From the NCBI RefSeq assembly GCF_007954365.1, contig NZ_VOLO01000001.1:1240001-1304000 (forward strand): DNA of 64,000 nt, in the 5' to 3' direction. This DNA is from Frigoribacterium sp. ACAM 257 (GTDB taxonomy: Bacteria > Actinomycetota > Actinomycetes > Actinomycetales > Microbacteriaceae). Shown piece by piece: positions 41,736-50,544 of the stretch (within the stretch, counting starts at the first letter, position 1; each line of letters begins with the position of its first letter). A model generated the notes under the pieces. It did no database searches and was not told where the DNA came from. It saw only the letters and a program-made list of their open reading frames with translations. Position numbers and translations under genes: made by a program.

Positions 41736-42556
41736 GGCTGGGCCTCTGCGGTCTCGGTGCTGCTGGTGGGGGTCGTGCGGGCCGGGTCGGGCGTCGAGGA
41801 GGCGCGGGCCGAGCCGAGCGCGGCGACCACCTCCCGCAGGTCGTCGACGACCACGTCAGCGCCCGAACGGAGCAGGGCGTCTCGGCCTGTGCCGCGGTCG
41901 ACGCCGAGCACGAGGCCGAACGAGCCGGCGCGACCGGCCTCGACCCCGCTGGTCGCGTCCTCGACGACGACGCAGTCGGCAGCCGTCAGGCCGAGGCGGC
42001 GGGCGCCCTCGAGGTAGGTGTCGGGAGCGGGCTTGCCGACGATGCCCTCGGCGGCTGCCACCGCACCGTCGACGATCACGTCGAAGCGGTCGCGCAGCCC
42101 CGCCGCCACGAGCACGGGCACGGCGTTGCGCGAGCTCGACACGACGGCGACCTTCACGCCCAGGGCGATCGCACGGTCGAGGAACTCGACGCTGCCCGGG
42201 TACGGCTCGACGCCGTTCTCGTCCAGCTCGGCCGCGAAGACGGCGTTCTTGCGGTTGCCGAGACCGCGCACCGTCTCGGTGTCGGCACTGTCGTCGTCCG
42301 CGCCCTCGGGCAGCACGACCCCGCGCGCGGCGAGCATCGCGCGGACGCCGTCGTAGCGCGGGCGGCCGTCGACGTGCTCGAAGTAGTCGGCGTCCGTGTA
42401 CGGGGCGAGCCCGTGCGCGTCGAAATAGTCGTTGAACAGTCGGGACCAGGCGCGCATGTGCACCTCGGCCGTCGGCGTGAGGACGCCGTCGAGGTCGAAG
42501 AGGAGCGCGTCGAGCTCGCCGAGACGTGACGCGTCGCGCGGGAGGGTGGAGGCCAT
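41732..42556 (-). CDS. Beta-phosphoglucomutase-type HAD hydrolase
   Basis: 274 residues, HAD superfamily. Motif I is LLFDLDGVLTPTAEVH (about residue 20), with the two Asp that carry the phosphoryl transfer; motif II is VVSSSRN near 140; the Lys is in GKPAPDTYLEGARRLG (about 178) and motif IV VVVEDATSGVEAG (about 203). With the GH65 gene overlapping by four bases it should turn beta-glucose 1-phosphate into glucose 6-phosphate. ATG 42556 follows AAGGA. The Ser/Thr/Pro-rich C-terminal tail contains an exact copy of the repeated 12-mer (41797-41808) on the gene strand. Confidence 0.88.
   Translation of the reverse strand: MASTLPRDASRLGELDALLFDLDGVLTPTAEVHMRAWSRLFNDYFDAHGLAPYTDADYFEHVDGRPRYDGVRAMLAARGVVLPEGADDDSADTETVRGLGNRKNAVFAAELDENGVEPYPGSVEFLDRAIALGVKVAVVSSSRNAVPVLVAAGLRDRFDVIVDGAVAAAEGIVGKPAPDTYLEGARRLGLTAADCVVVEDATSGVEAGRAGSFGLVLGVDRGTGRDALLRSGADVVVDDLREVVAALGSARASSTPDPARTTPTSSTETAEAQP
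41797..41808 (-). repeat. Repeated 12-mer CCCGCGCCTCCT, copy 7
   Basis: Exact copy in the disordered C-terminal tail of the beta-phosphoglucomutase gene, reading Ala-Arg-Ala-Ser-Ser. Confidence 0.85.
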
Positions 42557-42757
42557 GCACAGATCCTTCGAGGAGGTGTCGGTCAGAGGCGTTCGGAGCG
42601 CCCCGGAGCGACGACGGCCCGATGCGCGAGACAAGTGTGGCACCAGCCGGAGGTCGACGGGAACGGCGGGCACGGCGGGCACGATGCGCCGTCGGACCGC
42701 GCGGGCGACGGCGACGGCGAGGCCGTCGAGGCCGTCGTCGATGTCGGCGGCACCTGA

Positions 42758-42763
42758 CAGCAT
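42758..42763 (+). promoter_or_regulatory. -10 box CAGCAT for a leaderless start at 42770
   Basis: CAGCAT ends 6 bases before the ATG of the SNF2 helicase gene. Confidence 0.45.
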
Positions 42764-42769
42764 GGGGCC

Positions 42770-45700
42770 ATGACCTCGTCCCCGGAGCCCGGTGCACCCG
42801 CGCCCCTGGTCGACGCCGTCGACGTCATCCGGCTCGTCGGGCCGCGCGCGTTCTCGCGTGCGAAAGAGTACGCGCGAGACGACCACGTCCTCTCCACCTC
42901 GTGGGACGTCGAGGGGCAGGCGCTCTCGGCCGAGGTGCGGGGCAGCGTCGCCGCCCCCTACCGGTGCCGGGTCGTGCTCGCGCCGGGTCGCGGCGAGCAC
43001 GGACGCCCCACGAGCAGCGAGTGCAGCTGCCCGCTCGGCGGCGACTGCAAGCACGTCGCCGCGGCCCTCCTGGCGAACAACGCGCGCGTCCTGTCGCCGG
43101 GCGCGGGGCTCGTGCACACGGCCTCGAGCGCAGGAGGCGCGGGCTGGGCGACCGGGGGCGCCGGCGACGACGAGACGGCCGCCTCCTCCGGTTCCGCCCC
43201 TGCCGGTCCCGCCGCTGCCCCGTCCGCCGAGCCCGGGTCCCCGGCCGACTGGCGGTCCCGCCTGACGCAGCTCACCGACCCGCCTCGACCCGTCGACGCC
43301 AGGACGACGCGGATGGGGCTGCTCTTCGAGCGACGCCCGCGCGCACGGCCGTCGCGCAGCCGATGGGACGCACCGGCGCCGGCGCCGCTCGTCGACCCGC
43401 ACGACCGGGCGTCGGGCGGCCTGGGCGGGGGCGGGCTCGGCGGGGGCGGGCTGGTGACGGGCGCGTCCCTCGGCGGGCCGGGGGGCGCCTCCTGGCGTCT
43501 CGGGGTGCGCCCGGTCACCCTCAGCCGCACGGGAAACTGGGTGCGGGGCGACCTCACGTGGACGTCGCTGCCCTACCAGATGAACCGCCTGCAGATCGCG
43601 GCCGACGTGCACGCCTGGTTCGGCCAGTTCGCGGCCCTGCACCGCTCGGTGCACGCGGCGTACGTGCCGGGCGAGAGCGACTGGCTGGTGCTCGACGATT
43701 TCTCCAGCCCGCTGCTCTGGCCCCTGCTCGCCGAGGCGGATCGGCTCGGGATCGCGCTGGTCACCGGCAAGCGCAGCACCGACGTCACCGTCGCCGGGAG
43801 CGCACGGGTCGCGGTCGACGCGCGCCGCGACGCCGACGGGGGCCTCGTCCTCGCGGCGGGCGTGACGGTCGACGGCGCGCTGCGCACCGGCGACGAGACC
43901 GGGACCGTGGCTGATCACGGCGTGTACCTCGTGACGCCCGACCCGTCGCTCTCGATCGTCCTCGCGCCGACACCGGTGCCGATCGGCGACGAGCAGCGGC
44001 GGCTGCTGTCGACGGCGCGCGAGCTCGTCGTGCCCGCCGACGACGCGGACGAGTTCCTCCGCGACTTCTACCCGTCTCTGCAGCAGGCCGTGGCGGTGAC
44101 GAGCAGCGACGACTCGGTCGTGTTCCCCGAGGTGCTGCCGCCGCAGCTCGTGCTGACGGCCACGTTCGGCACGGGCGACAGCCTCGCCCTCGCCTGGCAC
44201 TGGGACGTCGCGGGCCGCGTCGTGCCCCTCGGCTCGGCCTCGCCGGCGCCCGGGGTCGTCGTGCCCGACGTCGAGTCGTGGGGCGTCCCCGCGCGGGGAA
44301 CGCGGCTGCGCGGGGTCGCGGCGGCGGAGTTCGCCCATGCCCGACTTCCCGACCTCGAGGCGCGGCGCGACGTCCGCGTCGACGTCGTCGGGGAGCGCCC
44401 CGACTACCGCGAGCTCACGGAGGCGCCGCACCTGACCGTGACGACGATCGAGACCGACAAGCGCGACTGGTTCGACCTCGGCGTGCTCGTCACGATCGAG
44501 GGCCGGACGGTGCCGTTCGTCCCGCTGCTGACGGCGCTGGCCAAGCGGCAGCGCAAGATGCTGCTCGTCGACAAGTCGTACCTGTCGCTGACCCACCCGG
44601 CCTTCGACGAGCTCAAGCGGCTGATCGACGAAGCGACCTCGCTCGACGAGTGGGAGGTCGAGACGCCCCGCATCAGCCGATACCAGGCTGGGCTCTGGGC
44701 CGAGTTCGACGACCTCGCCGACGCGACGGTGCAGGCTGAGAGCTGGCGGCGGACGGTGGGCGGTCTGCTCGCGTTGGCCGACGCTGCCGACGGCGACGCC
44801 GGGGCTGCCGCCCTCGCCACGGCGTCCTCGGCCACCGTGCCCGCCTCAGTGACGGCGACCCTGCGGCCGTACCAGCTCGAGGGCTTCCGCTGGCTGGCGT
44901 TCCTGTACGAGCACGGGCTCGGCGGAGTCCTCGCCGACGACATGGGGCTCGGCAAGACGTTGCAGACGCTCGCGTTGTTCGCGCACGTCCGAGAAAGGCA
45001 GAGCCGCGAGACCGAGGCGGCGAGCGCCGGCTCGCCCGGCGCCGACTCGCCCGGCGCCGACTCCCCCGGCGCCGACTCCCCCGGCACGCGCCTGCACGCC
45101 CCGTTCCTCGTCGTCGCCCCCACCTCCGTCGTCTCCGGCTGGGCGTCCGAGGCGGCTCGGTTCACGCCGGGCCTCCGGGTACGGACGATCACCGAGACCG
45201 AGGCGAAGAGCCGAGGGGGCCTGCGGGAGGCGGCGGCCGAGGCCGACGTGATCGTCACCTCCTACGCGTTGTTCCGTCTCGACTTCGCGCAGTACTCGGC
45301 GCACTCGTGGGCGGCCCTGGTGCTCGACGAGGCCCAGTACGTGAAGAACCCGCAGTCTCAGGCGCACCGCTGCGCCGTCGAGCTGGGGGCGCCCGTCACG
45401 ATCGCCATCACGGGCACGCCCCTCGAGAACGGCCTGATGGATCTCTGGGCGCTGTTCCGCATCGTCGCGCCCGGGCTGCTCTCCACGAGCGTCCGGTTCT
45501 CGGACGAGTGGCTGAAGCCGATCGCGACGGGTGAGCGCCCGGAGCTGCTGCAGGCGCTGCGCCGCCGGATCCGGCCGCTGTTGCTGAGGCGCACCAAGGA
45601 GCTCGTGGCGCCCGAGCTGCCTGAGAAGCAGGAGCAGGTGCTCCGTGTCGACCTCGCGCCGGCGCACCGCGAGCTGTACGACGCGTTCCTGCAGCGCGAG

Positions 45701-46336
45701 CGTCTCAAGCTGCTCGACCTCATCGACGACCTCGACCGCAACCGGTTCATCGTGTTCCGGTCGCTGACCCTGCTGCGGATGCTCGCACTCGACGCCGTCC
45801 TGATCGACCCCGTGTACGACGACGTGCCCTCGGCGAAGCTCGATCAGCTGCTCGACGAGATCGACGACGTCGTCGCCGGAGGGCATCGCGCGCTCGTGTT
45901 CAGCCAGTTCACGTCGTTCCTGTCGAGGGTCGCCGACCGGCTCGCCGAGCGCGGGCTCGCGCACGAGTACCTCGACGGGTCGACGAGAAAACGGGCCGAG
46001 GTGATCGAGCGGTTCCGCTCGGGTGAGTCGCCGGTGTTCCTCATCAGCCTCAAGGCCGGCGGGGTCGGCCTCAACCTGACCGAGGCCGACTACGTCTTCG
46101 TGCTCGACCCGTGGTGGAACCCTGCCGCCGAGTCACAGGCCGTCGACCGCGCTCACCGCATAGGCCAGACCAAGCACGTGATGGTCTACCGGATGATCGC
46201 GAACGACACCATCGAGGAGAAGGTCCTCGCTCTCAGCCGCAAGAAGGCCGCCCTCTTCGACGCGGTCGTGGACGACGACGCCGTCTTCAGCTCGTCGCTC
46301 ACCGCGGACGACATCCGAGGCCTGCTCGAGGCCTGA
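42770..46336 (+). CDS. SWIM zinc-finger SNF2-family helicase
   Basis: 1188 residues. Order: SWIM zinc finger (CSCPLGGDCKH, 85-95), a low-complexity linker with Gly/Ala/Ser (about 115-165), an SNF2-associated middle domain (about 200-680), then an SNF2 ATPase with Walker A DDMGLGKTLQTL (about 725), DEAQ box (LVLDEAQYVKNPQ, about 850) and motif VI HRIGQ near the end. This bacterial SNF2 type (HepA-like) remodels or translocates on DNA or nucleoprotein; the exact role is unknown. Two insertions come from repeats: a Gly-Ala-Asp-Ser-Pro 15-bp repeat (45026-45087) inside the ATPase and the linker, which holds a 12-mer copy. The ATG is 6 bases after CAGCAT. Confidence 0.92.
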   Translation: MTSSPEPGAPAPLVDAVDVIRLVGPRAFSRAKEYARDDHVLSTSWDVEGQALSAEVRGSVAAPYRCRVVLAPGRGEHGRPTSSECSCPLGGDCKHVAAALLANNARVLSPGAGLVHTASSAGGAGWATGGAGDDETAASSGSAPAGPAAAPSAEPGSPADWRSRLTQLTDPPRPVDARTTRMGLLFERRPRARPSRSRWDAPAPAPLVDPHDRASGGLGGGGLGGGGLVTGASLGGPGGASWRLGVRPVTLSRTGNWVRGDLTWTSLPYQMNRLQIAADVHAWFGQFAALHRSVHAAYVPGESDWLVLDDFSSPLLWPLLAEADRLGIALVTGKRSTDVTVAGSARVAVDARRDADGGLVLAAGVTVDGALRTGDETGTVADHGVYLVTPDPSLSIVLAPTPVPIGDEQRRLLSTARELVVPADDADEFLRDFYPSLQQAVAVTSSDDSVVFPEVLPPQLVLTATFGTGDSLALAWHWDVAGRVVPLGSASPAPGVVVPDVESWGVPARGTRLRGVAAAEFAHARLPDLEARRDVRVDVVGERPDYRELTEAPHLTVTTIETDKRDWFDLGVLVTIEGRTVPFVPLLTALAKRQRKMLLVDKSYLSLTHPAFDELKRLIDEATSLDEWEVETPRISRYQAGLWAEFDDLADATVQAESWRRTVGGLLALADAADGDAGAAALATASSATVPASVTATLRPYQLEGFRWLAFLYEHGLGGVLADDMGLGKTLQTLALFAHVRERQSRETEAASAGSPGADSPGADSPGADSPGTRLHAPFLVVAPTSVVSGWASEAARFTPGLRVRTITETEAKSRGGLREAAAEADVIVTSYALFRLDFAQYSAHSWAALVLDEAQYVKNPQSQAHRCAVELGAPVTIAITGTPLENGLMDLWALFRIVAPGLLSTSVRFSDEWLKPIATGERPELLQALRRRIRPLLLRRTKELVAPELPEKQEQVLRVDLAPAHRELYDAFLQRERLKLLDLIDDLDRNRFIVFRSLTLLRMLALDAVLIDPVYDDVPSAKLDQLLDEIDDVVAGGHRALVFSQFTSFLSRVADRLAERGLAHEYLDGSTRKRAEVIERFRSGESPVFLISLKAGGVGLNLTEADYVFVLDPWWNPAAESQAVDRAHRIGQTKHVMVYRMIANDTIEEKVLALSRKKAALFDAVVDDDAVFSSSLTADDIRGLLEA
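43132..43143 (-). repeat. Repeated 12-mer CCCGCGCCTCCT, copy 8
   Basis: Exact copy in the linker behind the SWIM finger of the SNF2 gene, reading Ala-Gly-Gly-Ala-Gly on the gene strand. Confidence 0.85.
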
Positions 46337-46382
46337 GGCGCGCTGCCTCCGAGCTGGCTGACGATCGCTCGCGAGTGCGGCG

Positions 46383-46388
46383 TACGGT
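46383..46388 (+). promoter_or_regulatory. -10 box TACGGT for a leaderless start at 46395
   Basis: TACGGT ends 6 bases before the ATG. Confidence 0.55.
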
Positions 46389-46394
46389 CGCCGC

Positions 46395-46790
46395 ATGGAC
46401 GACACGACACCGACCGACCGCACGCCCGAGCGCGACGCCGCAGAGCTCGCACTCGCGATCGTGTCCCAGGCCGCCGCCATCACGCAGGGCGACGACGAGG
46501 CGCTCGACGCCAGCGACGACAACCTGCGCGAGGTCGTCGCCGATCAGGCGGACGAGCCGCTGACCGAACGGCAGGAGGCGGTCGTCTCGACCCTCGGAGC
46601 CGCCGGAGGCAGCTTGGCGGCCGGCCTCAGCGCCGCCCTCGCGGAAGCGCGTGGCGTCGACGCCACGGTGGTCCTCGGCGCGACGGCCCAGTCGATCCTC
46701 GCCCACGCGGACGACGTGCCCCTCGCGGAGGGTGCGCCCCGCGTCGACGACGCGTCGGACGGTCCGGCCGACGACCCGCGCCTCCCCTAG
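46395..46790 (+). CDS. Small acidic hypothetical protein, 131 aa
   Basis: 131 residues, acidic, probably helical (ELALAIVSQAAAITQ near 17, GGSLAAGLSAALAEARG near 72), with Asp-rich ends. No family is recognised, and no signal or clear membrane helix is present. The start is fixed by TACGGT 6 bases upstream. Its stop codon lies in a stretch with two near copies of the repeated motif, CCCGCGCCTCCC, spaced ten bases (46788 and 46798). Confidence 0.5.
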   Translation: MDDTTPTDRTPERDAAELALAIVSQAAAITQGDDEALDASDDNLREVVADQADEPLTERQEAVVSTLGAAGGSLAAGLSAALAEARGVDATVVLGATAQSILAHADDVPLAEGAPRVDDASDGPADDPRLP

Positions 46791-46823
46791 CTCGCGACCC
46801 GCGCCTCCCTCCCGGCGGCTGCC

Positions 46824-48005
46824 CTACGGCACCAGGCGCGCCGCGCGGTACCGGTCGAACAGCTCCGTGAAGGCCCGCTCCGTGCGGCGGAACCCGACGA
46901 ACCCGGCCTCGCGGCTCTTGCCCATGTCGGTGACGACCTCCATCTCGCGGCCGAGGTCGGCGTCGGTGTGCCACCACGACGCGACCCGGGCGAGATCGGG
47001 CTCGACCAGTCCGTGGCGGGCGGCGAGTGCGGCCCAGTCGTCCTCGCGTCCGGCCATCTGCACCTCGAACGGCTGCGGCGCACCCGACGGACCGGCGACG
47101 AGAGCGGCGTCGACGCCGAGGTGCGCGGCGAGGCGCGGCCACATCCAGCGCCAGCGGAACACGTCGCCGTTCACGACGTTGAACGGCTCGTCCGCGCCCG
47201 CGGGATCGGTCGACGCCCAGACCATGTGGTCGGCGAGAAGGCCCGCGTCGGTCATGTCCGTGAGCGAGTTCCACTGCGTCTCGCTGCCCGGGAACACGAA
47301 CGGCAGCCCGTGCTCGCGGCTCAGCGCGGCCGCCGCGGCGATGGTGAGGCCCATGTTCATCGCGTTGCCGACGGCGTAGCCGATCACGGTGTGCGAGCGG
47401 TGGACCGACCACGTGAAGCCCTGGCGCTCGGCAGCCCCGAAGAGCTCGTCCTCCTGCGCGTAGTAGAAGTTGGGGGTGTCGAGGCGGGGCTCCTCCTCGT
47501 GGAACGGCGTGTCGGGCATCTCGCCCGCGGCGTACGCCTCGAACGGGCCGAGGTAGTGCTTGAGACCGGTGACCAGCGCGACGTGCTGCACCGACGCGTG
47601 CGCGAGGGCGGCGAGCAGGTCGCGGACCATGCCGGCGTTGACGGCGATGTTCTCGGCCTCGGTCTCCTGGCGCGACCAGGCGGTGAAGAAGACGTGGGTG
47701 GGGCGTTCGCCGGCCAGCGCCTCCTGCAGGCTCTCGGCGCTGCGCAGGTCGGCGGCGATGCCGCGGACGCCGGGGGCCGAGGAGGCGCGGCGCGACAGCG
47801 CGAGGACGTCCCAGCCGTCCGCCGTGAGGCGCTCGACCAGCGCGGTGCCGGTGATCCCGCTCGCGCCGACCACGAGCGCGGTGCGCGGCGCGGAGGCAGT
47901 CGGACCGGAGGATGCGGCGGAGGCGGCGGAGGCGGCGGAGGCGGCGGAGGCGGCGGCGCTCGGGTCGGTCGGAGCGGCAGGGCGGGCGATGTCGGCAGAG
48001 CTCAT
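46824..48005 (-). CDS. NAD-dependent epimerase/reductase, PRISE-like
   Basis: 393 residues, atypical short-chain dehydrogenase. The cofactor motif ALVVGASGITGTALVE is near residue 43; the substrate part has FYYAQEDELF with the Tyr that takes the place of the usual Tyr-x3-Lys, and WSVHRSHTVIGYAVGNAMN. This is the pattern of the PRISE group (progesterone 5-beta-reductase/iridoid synthase-like), which reduces enones with NADPH. The bacterial substrate is unknown. The first 35 residues are an Ala-Ala-Ser repeat made by a nine-base DNA repeat and are not part of the fold; a later start is possible. No partner gene is adjacent. Confidence 0.85.
   Translation of the reverse strand: MSSADIARPAAPTDPSAAASAASAASAASAASSGPTASAPRTALVVGASGITGTALVERLTADGWDVLALSRRASSAPGVRGIAADLRSAESLQEALAGERPTHVFFTAWSRQETEAENIAVNAGMVRDLLAALAHASVQHVALVTGLKHYLGPFEAYAAGEMPDTPFHEEEPRLDTPNFYYAQEDELFGAAERQGFTWSVHRSHTVIGYAVGNAMNMGLTIAAAAALSREHGLPFVFPGSETQWNSLTDMTDAGLLADHMVWASTDPAGADEPFNVVNGDVFRWRWMWPRLAAHLGVDAALVAGPSGAPQPFEVQMAGREDDWAALAARHGLVEPDLARVASWWHTDADLGREMEVVTDMGKSREAGFVGFRRTERAFTELFDRYRAARLVP
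47914..47957 (-). repeat. Nine-base GCGGCGGAG repeat in the PRISE-like gene start
   Basis: About five units encode Ala-Ala-Ser repeats at the protein N-terminus. Confidence 0.85.
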
Positions 48006-48114
48006 CCGTGGTGCAACCGACAGGGCGAGCGTGCATTCCCGCCGCGCGGGGCCGCGCCTCTCCGCTCCGACCAGTGAGTTCTCGTCAGCTCTCGACGAGC
48101 AGGCCGGGTCGCCC

Positions 48115-48120
48115 TAGGCT
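48115..48120 (+). promoter_or_regulatory. -10 box TAGGCT for a leaderless start at 48128
   Basis: TAGGCT ends 7 bases before the ATG. Confidence 0.6.
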
Positions 48121-48127
48121 CACGCGA

Positions 48128-48757
48128 ATGAGGAACCCGTTCCGGCGCTCGACGACGAGCCCCCAGGACACCGCGGTCGAGCCCGAGAGCGCCCCCGTCG
48201 TCACGCGCGGGCCCGAGTCCGAGACCGAGCCCGCGACCGAGCCCGGCTCGCCCGGCTACCGCCTCCTGCCGTCGCCCCGCCCCGTCGGCGACCTGCCCGG
48301 CTGGGAGGGCCTGCACCGCTCGTACACCGACGTCGTCGGGTACTCGCACCTGGGCCACGTGTTCCTGCACGACCGGCGCGAGGGCACGTTCGGGGTGCTG
48401 CACCCCTTCCGCGACGCCTTCAAGGACTACGGCCGCTTCGACTCCCTGGAGCACTTCGACGCGATGGTCCTGTCCGACGAGGGCTTCGACGAGTTCGTCC
48501 TCCGCCGCCCCCACCTCGACGAGGTCGCACGCCGCACCGGCCCCCTCGGCCCCGACCAGGTCTACGTGCCCGTGCCGTACCCGATCCTCGGCGGCGACGA
48601 GTCGCCCGACAGCTACGACCGCGGCGACGTCTGGACGTTCCTCCGCATCGTCCCGCAGATGTTCGCCCGGCAACGCGCGCAGGAGGCGGAGGCCGAGACC
48701 GCGAGGGACGCGCCGGTCGACGAAGGTCGCAGCGACTCGCCGGGCGCGCCTGCCTAG
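48128..48757 (+). CDS. Tdi1/DUF1851-like domain protein
   Basis: 209 residues. A disordered acidic start (1-45) is followed by a domain with YRLLPSPRPVGDLPG, GYSHLGHVFLHDRREGTFGVLHPF and FDAMVLSDEGFDEFVLRRPHL. The 'G-x-x-FL-hydrophobic-D, then ILxP' rhythm resembles the C-terminal domain of DUF1851/Tdi1, which in other bacteria is an immunity protein against T6SS toxins; the assignment is by general similarity only. No toxin or secretion gene is near, so an immunity role is unsupported here. The start is 7 bases after TAGGCT. Its TAG stop is also the first half of the next gene's -10 box. Confidence 0.5.
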   Translation: MRNPFRRSTTSPQDTAVEPESAPVVTRGPESETEPATEPGSPGYRLLPSPRPVGDLPGWEGLHRSYTDVVGYSHLGHVFLHDRREGTFGVLHPFRDAFKDYGRFDSLEHFDAMVLSDEGFDEFVLRRPHLDEVARRTGPLGPDQVYVPVPYPILGGDESPDSYDRGDVWTFLRIVPQMFARQRAQEAEAETARDAPVDEGRSDSPGAPA

Positions 48758-48760
48758 ACT
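48755..48760 (+). promoter_or_regulatory. -10 box TAGACT for a leaderless start at 48768, containing the upstream stop codon
   Basis: TAGACT ends 7 bases before the ATG of the ThrE-type gene. Its first three bases are the TAG stop of the gene before. Confidence 0.6.
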
Positions 48761-48767
48761 CGTCCCG

Positions 48768-50513
48768 ATGTCCGAACGCCCCGCCTCCGACCGACCCGCC
48801 GACCGCGACGGGACGCCGACCAGGTCGGGTGCGCCCGGCTTCGCCGACGGCCCGCGGGCGTACGACCCGCCGCCGCGTCGAGCGACCGCTCCCGGGCCGG
48901 CCGAGCAGGCAGCCGCCGCGGCCGACGAGGGCGGCCCGCAGGAGGTGCCGGGCACCTCCCGGAGTGCCTCCGCTCCCTGGATCCCCACCTACAAGACGCC
49001 CCCCAGGGCGCCGGCCAAGGCCCCCGCTAAGGGCGCCGCCAAGGCGTCCCCGGCCCAGCGACCGGCACGGGTGCGCCGCCGCCGGGTCGACGCGCAGGAG
49101 ATGCGCGACGTCCGCGCCCGTCTGCGCGGCACGATCTACGAGGGCACGACGCCGGCCCACGGCCACCTCGGCGACCTCTACTCGCCGCGTCAGATCGTCG
49201 ACTTCTGCCTCGACCTCGGGGAGGTGATGCTCGCCTCGGGCGCCGACGTCCGCACCGTCGAGGTCGCGATCGTCGCGGTCGGGACGAAGTGGAACCTCGC
49301 CCCGCTCGAGCTCGACATCACGGGCACCGCGATCACCGTGCAGTACACGCCCGTCGAGGGCCCGCCGCTCGTGAAGATGCGCGTCGTCGCGGCCGAGGGC
49401 AGCGACCTGCACCGGCTCTCGCTCGTCTACCAGATCGTCGACGAGCTGCTGCACGACGAGCGCGACATGACGAGCGCGGTCGAGGGGCTGGTCACGGTGC
49501 TGCGCTCTCCCCCACGCTGGCCGACCTGGATCACGGACGCGGCCATGGGCCTCTTCGGCGTCTCCGTCTCCCTGCAGGCCGGCGGCTCGCTCGCCGGCGC
49601 GGCGGGTGCCTTCGTCCTGATGGTCGGCGCGATGGTCCTCGGGCGCTGGCTCACCCGCAAGGGCATCCCGAACTTCTTCATCGTCGCCCTGCAGTCGGCG
49701 AGCGTCGCCGCCGTGGGGTCGCTCGCGATCTGGGCCGGCGCGGTCGGCGCCGGCAGCGCCGCCGCGATGGTGGCCGCCGTGGTGGTGCTGATCCTGCCCC
49801 ACGTGACGATCGTCACCTGGGCCCAGGACGCCATCTCGGGCTTCCGCGCGATGGCGCTGTCCCGGGCGCTGATCATCGCCTTGATCGTGGCGGGGATCGC
49901 CGTGGGCATCCCCGGCGGGCTGGCCCTCACCTCCGGCCTGTCGATCGAGGTCGACCCGACCGACATCACGCTCCGGACCCTGCCGATCTGGCTCCTCCTC
50001 GTCACGACCTTCTTCGCCGCGTCGGCGACCGCCGTCACGCAGGGGGCCAACGCCCGCGTCGTGCCGGTCGCCATCGGCGTCGCGCTCGTCGGCACCGTCA
50101 CCCTGTGGTGCCTGAAGCAGCTCGAGGTGCCGCTGCTGGGCGCGACGTTCCTGGTGGCCACCCTGCTCGGGGCGCTCAGCACCGTCATCGCGGCGCGCCT
50201 GCGGGTGTCGGCGACGGCCATCGCGGTGCCCGCGTTCTGCGGCTCGCTACTGCCGTCGCTCGCGGTCGCCTCCGCCCTGCTGAACGTCATGGCGGGCACG
50301 GGCGGCGCAGCGCTCGACGTGGTCGGCTCGGTGTCGACGACGCTCGCCATCGGCGCCGGCCTGGTGCTCGGCAGCCTCCTGGCCACGCCGGGGGCGCGCC
50401 GTTCGCTGCGACGTCGGGTGAAGCGCGTCGTCGTGCAGTCCGAGCGCCTCGACACGTCGCCGATCAGCATCATCGGGCCTGCCGCCGGCGACCCGCCCGC
50501 GCCGCGCGGCTGA
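48768..50513 (+). CDS. ThrE-family threonine/serine exporter
   Basis: 581 residues. After a long disordered Pro/Ala/Arg-rich start (1-115) comes the cytoplasmic DUF1212 domain (IVDFCLDLGEVMLASGADVRTVE, about 143-165) and about ten membrane helices, the second half being the DUF3815 part. This is the ThrE layout known from Corynebacterium, where it exports threonine and serine. The N-terminal extension is longer than in most relatives and includes Ala-Pro-Ala-Lys repeats. The ATG is 7 bases after TAGACT. The next gene starts 31 bases downstream with its own -10 box. Confidence 0.88.
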   Translation: MSERPASDRPADRDGTPTRSGAPGFADGPRAYDPPPRRATAPGPAEQAAAAADEGGPQEVPGTSRSASAPWIPTYKTPPRAPAKAPAKGAAKASPAQRPARVRRRRVDAQEMRDVRARLRGTIYEGTTPAHGHLGDLYSPRQIVDFCLDLGEVMLASGADVRTVEVAIVAVGTKWNLAPLELDITGTAITVQYTPVEGPPLVKMRVVAAEGSDLHRLSLVYQIVDELLHDERDMTSAVEGLVTVLRSPPRWPTWITDAAMGLFGVSVSLQAGGSLAGAAGAFVLMVGAMVLGRWLTRKGIPNFFIVALQSASVAAVGSLAIWAGAVGAGSAAAMVAAVVVLILPHVTIVTWAQDAISGFRAMALSRALIIALIVAGIAVGIPGGLALTSGLSIEVDPTDITLRTLPIWLLLVTTFFAASATAVTQGANARVVPVAIGVALVGTVTLWCLKQLEVPLLGATFLVATLLGALSTVIAARLRVSATAIAVPAFCGSLLPSLAVASALLNVMAGTGGAALDVVGSVSTTLAIGAGLVLGSLLATPGARRSLRRRVKRVVVQSERLDTSPISIIGPAAGDPPAPRG

Positions 50514-50532
50514 CGGAGCCCCCGCAGTCCTC

Positions 50533-50538
50533 TACCCT
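50533..50538 (+). promoter_or_regulatory. -10 box TACCCT for a leaderless start at 50545
   Basis: TACCCT ends 6 bases before the ATG of the DEAD-box gene; a weak AGGA lies directly at the start and is too close to serve as a normal ribosome site. Confidence 0.55.
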
Positions 50539-50544
50539 TGCAGG

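Noticed and set aside
39252-42017. Plus-strand frame of about 920 codons opposite GH65 and HAD genes
   Set aside because: Antisense shadow; both minus-strand genes have full motif sets.
48128-48757. Toxin-immunity locus
   Set aside because: The Tdi1-like similarity is general, and no toxin, secretion or polymorphic-repeat gene is adjacent.
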